Shown here: one piece after another, positions 34,762-42,386 of the stretch
Numbering within the stretch: position 1 is the stretch's first letter
Layout of the letters: each line of letters begins with the position of its first letter
Assembly (NCBI GenBank): GCA_964511535.1
Contig: CAZEFW010000011.1
Span: 28,947 to 92,946 of the forward strand
Direction: 5' to 3'
DNA: 64,000 nucleotides
DNA from: CAZCFB01 sp964511535
GTDB taxonomy: Bacteria > Myxococcota_A > Polyangia > GCA-2747355 > CAZCFB01
Position numbers and translations under genes: made by a program
Notes under the pieces: model-generated
Told to the model about the DNA's origin: nothing
Seen by the model: the letters and a program-made list of their open reading frames with translations, nothing else
The model's database searches: none

Positions 34762-34808
34762 TTTTTGAACAATTGCACCCGGCATCATCGGGTGCAATTG
34801 TTCAAAAA
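34762..34808. repeat. perfect 20-bp inverted repeat
   Basis: Arms TTTTTGAACAATTGCACCCG and its exact reverse complement flank a 7-base spacer. The T-run leads and the A-run trails on both strands, the opposite of an intrinsic terminator. It lies inside the segment bounded by the two tRNA-Sec end copies. The rest of that segment (34809-34876) shows nothing recognisable. Confidence 0.9.
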
Positions 34809-34877
34809 TGGCGATGGTCGGTGCGCGTGCGAAGCGATGCGAAACGGCACAGACCGTCCGGATTGGCACGGTGCGTT

Positions 34878-34974
34878 CGGAAGTGCACGGGAATCGAACC
34901 CGCCGAGCGATGCCTCTCAACATGCCCCACTGGGTTTGAAGCCCAGGGCCGTCACCAGACCAGCAGGCACTTCC
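34878..34974 (-). tRNA. selC: tRNA-Sec (anticodon TCA)
   Basis: The minus strand folds as a selenocysteine tRNA. It has an 8-bp acceptor stem (GGAAGTGC/GCACTTCC) with discriminator G, an anticodon stem CTGGG/CCCAG with loop CTTCAAA (anticodon TCA), a long variable arm, and a T arm GCGGG-TTCGATT-CCCGT. The 8+5 acceptor/T arrangement and a length of about 97 nt are as in bacterial SelC. CCA is not encoded. It reads UGA as selenocysteine with SelA, SelB and SelD, which are not in this window. The YgeY-type gene lies downstream on the same strand. Confidence 0.93.
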
Positions 34975-35123
34975 ACGGTTTACCCTCGGATGGCGGAGGG
35001 CATCTCTCCGCCGGGTCGAACCGTCGTTAGATTATCCTGGAGAGGGTCCTTGTCAAGCCATTGTTCGTCCTGGAATTCCATGGACATTACATAATTTACT
35101 ATACGGTTTATACATTTTGCTTA

Positions 35124-35151
35124 TTGATGTTTTGTCTAATTGCGTTATAGA
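35124..35151 (+). promoter_or_regulatory. candidate promoter in an AT-rich stretch
   Basis: TTGATG (35124-35129) and TATAGA (35146-35151), spaced by 16, lie in an unusually AT-rich segment (about 35082-35160) that precedes the Lys-rich protein gene. Confidence 0.4.
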
Positions 35152-35192
35152 TACTGTTCTTATTGGCAGGGGGAAAAACGAATCACTGCTAT

Positions 35193-35198
35193 GAGGAG
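35193..35198 (+). promoter_or_regulatory. ribosome binding site fixing the start at 35205
   Basis: GAGGAG six bases before ATG. It excludes an upstream in-frame start that would add 14 residues. Confidence 0.8.
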
Positions 35199-35204
35199 CT
35201 AAAA

Positions 35205-35576
35205 ATGGCTGATCACAACTCCACCGCGAAGCAAATTGCTGCTGAGGTCGGATGCTCCGTGGCCACGGTCAACAACAAGGCCAAGGTCATCGGCATCAAA
35301 CTCAAGGGCCGTTCCCCCGAGGACCATGGACGTCTAATGGAGGCGCTGAAGTCCGTCAAGCCGCGCAAGCGCAAAGCCGCGACCAAGAAGAAGGCCACCC
35401 GCAAGAAGAAGGCCGCTGCGCCCTCCTTTGCCGGTGATGTCGCCAGCTTCCTGACCCAGGGCAAGTCCTTTATCCCCGAGCTCCGCAAGCGTATCGCGGC
35501 GCTGGACAAGGAGAAGACCGAGCTGGAAGGGATCCTCGAGAAGCTGCTCACGCTCTACCCCGAGAAACGCAAGTAA
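35205..35576 (+). CDS. small Lys-rich putative DNA-binding protein
   Basis: 123 residues. The N-terminus (about 5-40) looks like a helix-turn-helix (STAKQIAAEVGCSVATVNNKA). A strongly basic middle follows (KPRKRKAATKKKATRKKKAA), like a histone H1-type tail. A C-terminal coiled coil (about 85-120) has heptad Leu/Ile. It resembles a nucleoid-associated or chromatin-like protein, but no named family was recognised. It is a single-gene unit with its own AT-rich promoter, directly beside tRNA-Sec. Confidence 0.85.
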   Translation: MADHNSTAKQIAAEVGCSVATVNNKAKVIGIKLKGRSPEDHGRLMEALKSVKPRKRKAATKKKATRKKKAAAPSFAGDVASFLTQGKSFIPELRKRIAALDKEKTELEGILEKLLTLYPEKRK

Positions 35577-35626
35577 GAATCAACCGTGTGCGGATAGATA
35601 CTCCGCCCCCCTCCCCTCTTACACCC

Positions 35627-36364
35627 TCACCCCTTCCGTACGAACCTCAACGCCGGCCCCACGAAGGGCGCCACGCTGACGGCGAGGAACGCCGCCGCTG
35701 CGACGCCGATGGCGCCGTGCAGGCTCATCACGCCGCACGGGGTGCTCGCCGCCGGTACAGTCAGCGCCAGGCTCGTCACCACCAGGCCCGCAGCAGCCCC
35801 GAGCGCGGCCACACCCCAGAACCGCATGCGGATCAGGCCGTAGAAGCCGAGCCCGGCCAGAGCGAGCGCCGCCAGCGGGACCATTGACCCCTGACGGGGC
35901 GCCAGGGTGAACATGATCAGCGTCGGCAAACTGGTGGCCGCGCTGCCTACTGCCCGCTTCAGCCGCTCCACGCCGTGATCGTCCATGCCGTAACGCTCAC
36001 GCCACGCGGTCTGGTTCTCGTACAGATCCGCCATGGCCTCGCCCACCAGCGGCAAGTAGATGATCAGGTGCATGGCGCCCCAGATCAGGATCCCGGGGTC
36101 GAGGCCGAGCTTCACGATGCCGATGGCCGCCATGGTGATGCCGCTGAGCCCGACCCCCATGGCGAACCAGCGGGCCCAGAACCAGCGCGCGGCCAGGGCG
36201 AAGAAGCCCGCCCCGTATACCAGCGCCAGGGCGAGGAAGCAGCTGAACCACGCCCCGCCCAGGTTGATGGCGCCCAGGGCGAAGATGGTGGTGTAGAAGC
36301 CGAGCCCCACCAGCGCAAGCGCCCGGCGCTCCCTGACATATCGTTCGAGTTGTTCGAACATCAT
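35627..36364 (-). CDS. multi-pass membrane protein of unknown function
   Basis: 245 residues with about seven predicted transmembrane helices and few charged residues outside a central loop (NQTAWRERYGMDDHGVERLKR). No family was recognised. Its first ATG (36364-36362) overlaps the stop codon of the upstream 70-residue protein, so translation is coupled; a second ATG follows immediately. The gap 35577-35626 is featureless. Confidence 0.75.
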   Translation of the reverse strand: MMFEQLERYVRERRALALVGLGFYTTIFALGAINLGGAWFSCFLALALVYGAGFFALAARWFWARWFAMGVGLSGITMAAIGIVKLGLDPGILIWGAMHLIIYLPLVGEAMADLYENQTAWRERYGMDDHGVERLKRAVGSAATSLPTLIMFTLAPRQGSMVPLAALALAGLGFYGLIRMRFWGVAALGAAAGLVVTSLALTVPAASTPCGVMSLHGAIGVAAAAFLAVSVAPFVGPALRFVRKG

Positions 36365-36573
36365 CTCCCCTCCGCGCGGTCCAGCTCCACCACCTCGGTC
36401 TCGATGGCGCCCTCCAGGTCCTCGTCCTTGTCCTTCTCCTCGGCGTCCCCTGCAGGCTCCGTCCCCGCGGCCTGCTGCACCCCCTTCTTCACCGCCTCGT
36501 ATACGTCGGCTCCAATCTTCAACCCGACCCCGGCCAACACCGCGCCCACAAGCGTCTTGACGAACCAGTTCAT
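36361..36573 (-). CDS. small acidic membrane-associated protein
   Basis: 70 residues: an N-terminal hydrophobic segment (FVKTLVGAVLAGVGLKIGADVY) followed by a highly acidic tail (EEKDKDEDLEGAIETEVVELD). GGGAGGAA lies about five bases before the ATG. Its TGA overlaps the start of the multi-pass membrane protein, suggesting the two work together. Function is unknown. Confidence 0.75.
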   Translation of the reverse strand: MNWFVKTLVGAVLAGVGLKIGADVYEAVKKGVQQAAGTEPAGDAEEKDKDEDLEGAIETEVVELDRAEGR

Positions 36574-36705
36574 GTCATTCCTCCCGCGGCTATCTGCATT
36601 ATCATACGCCGACACCCGCCCCGACGCCCCCCCCGGCTCAGGTAACTCGCCCACCACCCCGCCTTGGGATACAGTACTGGGACCACCACCACCCTCGAGC
36701 CCGAG

Positions 36706-38799
36706 ATGCGCGTCTGTCCCCAATGCAACCGCCTGTACGGTCCGAAACAGGAGCGGTGCACCGAGGACGGCGCGGCCACCGAGGACCATGTAAAGGTGCT
36801 GCTCGGGAAATCCCTCGGCCCCTACCAGGTCGACAAGGTCATCGGCGAGGGCGGCATGGGGGTGGTCTACCTCGGCGAGCACCCTACCATCGCCCGCAAG
36901 GTGGCGCTCAAGGTGTTGCGGCCCGAGCTGAGCCTCCGCGATTCGCTGGTGGAGCGGTTCATCCGCGAGGCGCGCGCGGTCAACACCATCGGGCACGACA
37001 ACATTGTCAACATCTACGACTTCGGCAAGACCCCCTTCGGCAGCTTCTACATCGTCATGGAGCACCTCGAGGGCCAGGATCTGCGCACCTTGCTGGAGGT
37101 GGAGGGACCCCAGCCGCTGAATCGGGCGCGCACCGTGCTGCGCTGCATCGGCGCCGCGCTGGCCGCGGCCCACGCCAAGGGGTTCATCCACCGGGACGTC
37201 AAGCCTGAGAACATCATGCTCACCCGGCTCCTGGGCAAGGAGCACGCCAAGCTGCTCGACTTCGGCATCGTCAAGCTGCTCACCGACCAGTCGGCCTTCG
37301 AGACCCTCACCGGCGGCGCCCCCCTCGGCACCCCTCAGTACATGAGCCCGGAGCAGTTCGAGCAGGGCGACATCGACAACCGCGCGGACATCTTCTCCAT
37401 GGCGGCGGTGATCTATGAGCTGATCACGGGCGAGCTCGCCTACCCCGGCAAGGGGCCGGTGGAGGTGCGCAAGATGCAGAAGGAGCGCACGCCCACCGCG
37501 CCGAGCCTGCTGAGGGAGGATATCTACATCTCACGGCGGCTGGACGCGGCCCTGCTCTGGGCGCTCTCGCCCCAGCCGGACAACCGGTGCAGCCGCATGG
37601 TGGACCTGATTACGGCCTTCGAGGAGGGCTACCAGGAGAGCCAGGCTGGCCCGCCGCCCGACCTGCAATCTTTCGACGACAAGACCGACATCACCGCCGC
37701 TCACTACCCTGCCCGATCCGGGCGCTCCCGGCTGTTGCTCGGCGTGGGGCTGCTGGTGCTGGCATGCGCAATCGGGGCGGCGCTCTTTCTGTTGCTGACC
37801 GGCAGCGATGGCGTCGGTCCTGCGCGGCCTCCGTCGTCCGATCCGCGCAAGGCCGCTGCCGATATGGCCCACGTGGCCGCCGCGGACGCCACTCCCGAGC
37901 AGCCCGCCAGGCCAGCGGATCCTGCGGCCCTCGCCCGGGAGCTGGTGAGCGATGCGCTGAAAGCGACCGAGGCGAGCCGGCGCGTGGCGGCCATCAAGCT
38001 CATCGGCGCCGTGGGGGTGCCGCTCATGGTGCCGCAGCTGGAGGCCGCCCTGACCGACCCCGATCCGGGGGTGCGCCGCGCCGCCGCCCTGGCGCTGGGC
38101 GCGGCCGGGGCGTCGGAGGTGATCCCCGCCCTTCGCAAGGCCCTGGCGTCGAGCGTGGGGTACGCGGCAGTGGACGTGGCCCAGGCCCTGGCTCAGCTGG
38201 GCGACAGGACGGGCCGGCAGCGGCTCACCCGGGAGCTCAAGCAGGCTCGAGATGATTTCCGCCGCAAGTACGCGCTGCACGCCCTGGGGCGCGTCAAGGA
38301 CCCCGCCGCCCGGGGGTGGTGGAAGCTGCTCAGAGGGCAGCGGCTGATCAACCCCACGCTGCGCATCACCGCCCTGGGGTACCTGGCCGCCGCCGGCGAG
38401 TCCCGGGCGCGCAAGGAGCTCGAGGAGGCCGCCCGGACAGGGGACTGGAGCGCGCGGATTCAGGCCAGCGCCGCCCTGTGGCCCGCCAATCAAGCCCTCG
38501 CGCGCAAGGTCCTCACCGAGGCCACTGCCAGCGCGCCTCCCAAGATTCAGGCCAAGGCTGCCGCCGAACTTGCCCGATTTGGTGTTTTGGACGCGGGCAA
38601 GACTCTGTTAGAATTTCTCGATAATTCTCGGGTGAAGCTCGGCCCGGCGCAGCGGTCGGCTTGTATTGTGGCCCTCGGGAGAATCCCGGGTGATGACGCA
38701 ATCAAGCAGGCGCTGGCCGGTGTCCTGACAGACCCGGACGACGGCGTGGCCCTGGCCGCGGCGGTGGCCCACATGGGCCTGATGCGGCGGCAGGAATGA
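36706..38799 (+). CDS. Ser/Thr kinase with zinc-ribbon N-terminus and C-terminal HEAT repeats
   Basis: 697 residues. An N-terminal C-x2-C pair (VCPQCNRLYGPKQERC) suggests a small zinc ribbon. The kinase domain runs from about 40 to 310: IGEGGMGVVYLG, VALKVLR, HRDVKPEN (about 162) and DFG (about 184), with GTPQYMSPEQ. A transmembrane helix lies at about 341-366. Residues about 400-697 form HEAT repeats (DPDPGVRRAAALALGAAG) that would be periplasmic. An in-frame start at 36664 would add 14 residues. It is the first gene of a kinase-kinase-PEGA operon, 17 bp before the next kinase. Confidence 0.92.
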   Translation: MRVCPQCNRLYGPKQERCTEDGAATEDHVKVLLGKSLGPYQVDKVIGEGGMGVVYLGEHPTIARKVALKVLRPELSLRDSLVERFIREARAVNTIGHDNIVNIYDFGKTPFGSFYIVMEHLEGQDLRTLLEVEGPQPLNRARTVLRCIGAALAAAHAKGFIHRDVKPENIMLTRLLGKEHAKLLDFGIVKLLTDQSAFETLTGGAPLGTPQYMSPEQFEQGDIDNRADIFSMAAVIYELITGELAYPGKGPVEVRKMQKERTPTAPSLLREDIYISRRLDAALLWALSPQPDNRCSRMVDLITAFEEGYQESQAGPPPDLQSFDDKTDITAAHYPARSGRSRLLLGVGLLVLACAIGAALFLLLTGSDGVGPARPPSSDPRKAAADMAHVAAADATPEQPARPADPAALARELVSDALKATEASRRVAAIKLIGAVGVPLMVPQLEAALTDPDPGVRRAAALALGAAGASEVIPALRKALASSVGYAAVDVAQALAQLGDRTGRQRLTRELKQARDDFRRKYALHALGRVKDPAARGWWKLLRGQRLINPTLRITALGYLAAAGESRARKELEEAARTGDWSARIQASAALWPANQALARKVLTEATASAPPKIQAKAAAELARFGVLDAGKTLLEFLDNSRVKLGPAQRSACIVALGRIPGDDAIKQALAGVLTDPDDGVALAAAVAHMGLMRRQE

Positions 38800-38816
38800 T
38801 ATAGGCGTAGACTCGC

Positions 38817-41800
38817 GTGACAGATCCCCTCATCGGCGCCCAGCTGGGCCACTTTCAGATCGAAGAGCTCATCGCCGAGGGGGGCATGGGTCTCATCTAC
38901 CGCGCCAGGCACAACATCATCGGCAAGCTGGCCGCGATCAAGGTCCTGTCGGAGAAGTACTCCAGCGACAAGAACATGATCAAGCGGCTCCACCGCGAGG
39001 CGCGCGCGGTCAACAGGATCGCGCACCCCAACATCATCGACATCTTCGACTTCGGCCAGACCCCTGACGGTCGCGAGTACTTCGTCATGGAGTATGTGCC
39101 GGGCAAGAACCTGGCCGAGATCCTGATGGACCGCGGCCGCCTGGAGTGGTCCTGGATCGCGCCGGTCCTGACCCAGACCCTGGACGCGCTGGCCGCCATC
39201 CATGAGCTGGGCTTCATCCACCGCGACATCAAACCCGAGAACTTGCTCGTCATCGAGCGCGAGGGGGGGCGGAACTGGGTCAAGCTGCTCGACTTCGGCA
39301 TCACGCGCTCCACTGGCCTCGGCCCCGACGCAGAGCGGCTCACCAGCGCAGGCTCGGTCATGGGCACGCCGGAGTACGTGGCCCCAGAGCAGGTCCGCGG
39401 GAAAGAGGTGGACGGGCGGGTGGACCTGTACGCGGTGGGGGTGATGCTGTTCGAGATGGTCATGGGAGAGCGACCGTTCGAGCATGAAGAGATCATCAGC
39501 CTGCTCATGAGCCACCTGCGGGATCCGATCCCGCCCATGGACCACATCCCGCCCCACCTCGGGGTCCCTGAGCAGGTCCCGGACGTGGTGCGGCGAGCCA
39601 TGGCCAAGGACCCGGCGGAGCGCTTCCCCACGGCGCTGGAGTTCGCCATGGCCCTGGACCTGGAGCTGTCCACGGGCATCGACTCCGGCAGCCACCCTCC
39701 CCTGAGCGAGGAGGCGCGGGAGGAGATCCGCCAGCGCATGGAGGCGGTCCCCGCCTCGCCCATCGCGGCCACCGAGCCCGGCGCGGGGGTGCCGCCTCCG
39801 CCGGCGGCGCCCGTCGCAATCGCCGCCACTGCCGCTCCCCAGGCGCAGGCGGCGCCCACCACCGTCGACCTCATGCCCGAGCGTCCGCGGGTGGCGCGGG
39901 GCGGCGCGGGCCGGCTGGCGCTCTACTTGATCCCCATCGTCATGTTGGTGCTGTCCGGCGGCGCCATCGCGGCGTACCTGATGAAGGGCCGCGGGGGCCC
40001 GGACGGCGACAACCAGCGACCCATCGCAGTAAAGCCGCCGACCACCGACCAGACCGGAGCCGACGGCGGCGGGGAGAAAGGCGAACCGGGCGCCATGGAC
40101 CTGCCCGCCCTGTACGACCGGGTTCGCAAGGTGCTGCGCCAGGGGACCAACGAGTCGGTGCCGCCGGTGCGCCGCATCTCGGCCAGGGGGCTCGGGGAGC
40201 TGCGGGACCGGGAGGCGTTGCCGGTGCTCACCTCGCTGCTGCTGAGCGATCCCGAGCGGCCCGTGCAGGCCGCCTCCGCCCTGGCCATCGCCAAGCTCGG
40301 CCCCAGCGAGCAGGCGGTGGAGGCGCTGCGCAAGGCGCGGGGCCGGAGCGACGAGGTCACCGCCGTCTGGATGGACGAGGCGCTGATGCAGCTCGACCGG
40401 CCCGAGGGCAGAGCGGCGCTGGTCAAGTCCCTCGGCTCCAGGAACAAGGACGTGCGGTTCCAGGCCGCCATGGCCCTGGGTGAGGCGGGCGATTCGGCGG
40501 CCCTCAAGCCGCTGCAGGCGGTGGCCGGTGAGGCGGCGACGCTCGGGACCCAGACCGTCATGGCGCTGCTCGGCACCCTCGCGCGGCTGGGCCACGAGGC
40601 CTCCCTCGCCTCCCTGCGCAAGGCCGCCGTCAGCCAGGATCAGGTGGCGAAGCTGGGCGCCGCGGAGGCGCTGGCGCGGCTCGGGGACGAGGTGGCCATC
40701 ACCACCCTGGGCGCGATCGTGAAGGGCGGCCAGGGCACCAACCGCCTGGTGGCGGCCAAGGTCCTGGCGGGCCTCGGCGACTACCGCGGCCTCGGCCCCA
40801 TGACCGAGGCGGTCAAGGCTGGCGACGAGATGCTCCGGCGCATGGGCGCCGAGGCGCTGGGCAGCGTCAGCGACATGTCAGCCCTGCGCCCCCTGCAGGC
40901 CGCGCTGGACGACAAGTCGTGGCTGGTGCGGTCCACGGCCGCCGAGTCCCTGGCGCGCATCCTGTCCCAGATGCCCACCGCCCGCATCAAGCGGAGCCAG
41001 GACTGGCTGCGAACCGCCCTGGCCAACCGCGACTGGTCCGTGCGCTACACCGCCGCGGGCATCTCCTCGGAGATGGACCCCGAGCTCGCGGTGAGCCTGC
41101 TCGGGTGGGCGCTCAAGGACGAGGACCCGCGCGTGCGCCGCCAGGCGGTGGCCAGCCTGGGGCGCCTCCGCTCTCGCAAGGCGGTGGCCCTACTGACCCA
41201 CGCCCTGTCTGACGACGACCCGAAGGTGCGTAAGGGCGCCGCCAGCGCCCTCGGCGGCGCCGGGGACAAGGCCGCGGCCGATGCCCTGTTCGCCGCGGTG
41301 CAGGACAGCTCGCCCGGCGTCGGCATCAGCGCGGCGGGCGCCCTGGCCCGGCTCGGGCACGACACCTACGTCGAGGACCTCAAGAAGGCTGCCCGGTTGA
41401 AGGACCCGAAGCTGCGCCGGGACGCCATCGAAGCCCTCGGCCGCTGGGAGTCCCCGCGCGCCGAGCCGCTGCTGCGCGAGGGCCTGAAGGACCGGGACGC
41501 CGGCGTACGGCTCGAGGCCGCCCTGCAGCTGGCCGCCCGGGACAAGAAGTCTCCCGAGGCGGTGGACGCCCTGGAGAAGTCCATGGACCGGCCTGGCGAC
41601 GACGGCAAGCGCGCCCTGGCCGCCCTGAGCAAGCTCGGTATCAGCACCACCGCGACGGTGAAGAAGCTGGCCGCCTCCCGCAACACAGCGGCCCGGATCA
41701 AGGCCATGGAGTCCACGCCCCAGCTCCCCACTGCCGACGCCCTGGCCCTGCTGCGCGCCGGCGCCAAGGATCGCAAGCCGCGGGTGCGCCTGGCAGCCGC

Positions 41801-42386
41801 CGGCGCCCTGGCGAAGCTCTCGGCGAAGCAGAAAGGCGCGGCGCCGCTGCTGCGCATCCTGGCCGCCGACCAGGACGACGGGGTGCGCACCCGCGCCAAC
41901 CTCGCCCTGGCAAAGCTCGGCAAGGCAGCCGGGCAGCTCGACATGGGCAAGGTCAAGCCGGTCAAGGCCGCGCCGCTGCCCGAGCGCGCCGCGCCCGAGC
42001 AGGCCGACGCCAAGAAGGGCGCGAACCCGCGCAAGTACCGACCTGCGGCCTTCCTCGAGGACACGAGCCAGGCCCGCCAGTTCAAGTACCACTTCACCCG
42101 GGCAGCGGTGGCTGCCAGCACGGGCAACTACGCCCGGGCGCTGTCGCACCTGAAAAAAGCGCAGCGCCACAGCAAGCAGAACACGGTGGTGTTCGAGATG
42201 GCCGTGGTGCACCTGAAGATGGCCATCAAGAAGCGCGGGTCGGCGCCGGACCAGGCCCGCAAGCACCTGCTGCTGGCCAAGCGCTACTTCCAGCACTTCC
42301 TCCGCAAGGCCCCAACAAGCAAGCAGGCCCCGAAGGCCAAGACCGGCTTGCGTGAGGTCGAACAACTTCTCAAGAGGACCCCATGA
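38817..42386 (+). CDS. large Ser/Thr kinase with extracytoplasmic HEAT solenoid
   Basis: 1189 residues. Kinase domain at about 10-280 (IAEGGMGLIYRA, AAIKVLS, HRDIKPEN at about 135, DFG at about 159, GTPEYVAPEQ). Then a Pro/Ala linker, a transmembrane helix at about 366-390 (LYLIPIVMLVLSGGAIAAYL), and about 600 residues of HEAT repeats with D-x-x-V-R signatures (DPKVRKGAASALGGAGDKAA). A Lys-rich segment follows, then a C-terminal TPR-like helical region (about 1090-1189). The start is GTG. It overlaps the PEGA gene by ATGA. The periplasmic HEAT domain could bind envelope partners and signal inward. Confidence 0.92.
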   Translation: MTDPLIGAQLGHFQIEELIAEGGMGLIYRARHNIIGKLAAIKVLSEKYSSDKNMIKRLHREARAVNRIAHPNIIDIFDFGQTPDGREYFVMEYVPGKNLAEILMDRGRLEWSWIAPVLTQTLDALAAIHELGFIHRDIKPENLLVIEREGGRNWVKLLDFGITRSTGLGPDAERLTSAGSVMGTPEYVAPEQVRGKEVDGRVDLYAVGVMLFEMVMGERPFEHEEIISLLMSHLRDPIPPMDHIPPHLGVPEQVPDVVRRAMAKDPAERFPTALEFAMALDLELSTGIDSGSHPPLSEEAREEIRQRMEAVPASPIAATEPGAGVPPPPAAPVAIAATAAPQAQAAPTTVDLMPERPRVARGGAGRLALYLIPIVMLVLSGGAIAAYLMKGRGGPDGDNQRPIAVKPPTTDQTGADGGGEKGEPGAMDLPALYDRVRKVLRQGTNESVPPVRRISARGLGELRDREALPVLTSLLLSDPERPVQAASALAIAKLGPSEQAVEALRKARGRSDEVTAVWMDEALMQLDRPEGRAALVKSLGSRNKDVRFQAAMALGEAGDSAALKPLQAVAGEAATLGTQTVMALLGTLARLGHEASLASLRKAAVSQDQVAKLGAAEALARLGDEVAITTLGAIVKGGQGTNRLVAAKVLAGLGDYRGLGPMTEAVKAGDEMLRRMGAEALGSVSDMSALRPLQAALDDKSWLVRSTAAESLARILSQMPTARIKRSQDWLRTALANRDWSVRYTAAGISSEMDPELAVSLLGWALKDEDPRVRRQAVASLGRLRSRKAVALLTHALSDDDPKVRKGAASALGGAGDKAAADALFAAVQDSSPGVGISAAGALARLGHDTYVEDLKKAARLKDPKLRRDAIEALGRWESPRAEPLLREGLKDRDAGVRLEAALQLAARDKKSPEAVDALEKSMDRPGDDGKRALAALSKLGISTTATVKKLAASRNTAARIKAMESTPQLPTADALALLRAGAKDRKPRVRLAAAGALAKLSAKQKGAAPLLRILAADQDDGVRTRANLALAKLGKAAGQLDMGKVKPVKAAPLPERAAPEQADAKKGANPRKYRPAAFLEDTSQARQFKYHFTRAAVAASTGNYARALSHLKKAQRHSKQNTVVFEMAVVHLKMAIKKRGSAPDQARKHLLLAKRYFQHFLRKAPTSKQAPKAKTGLREVEQLLKRTP

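Noticed and set aside
34762..34808. Intrinsic terminator
   Set aside because: The T-run precedes and the A-run follows the stem on both strands, which is the reverse of a terminator.
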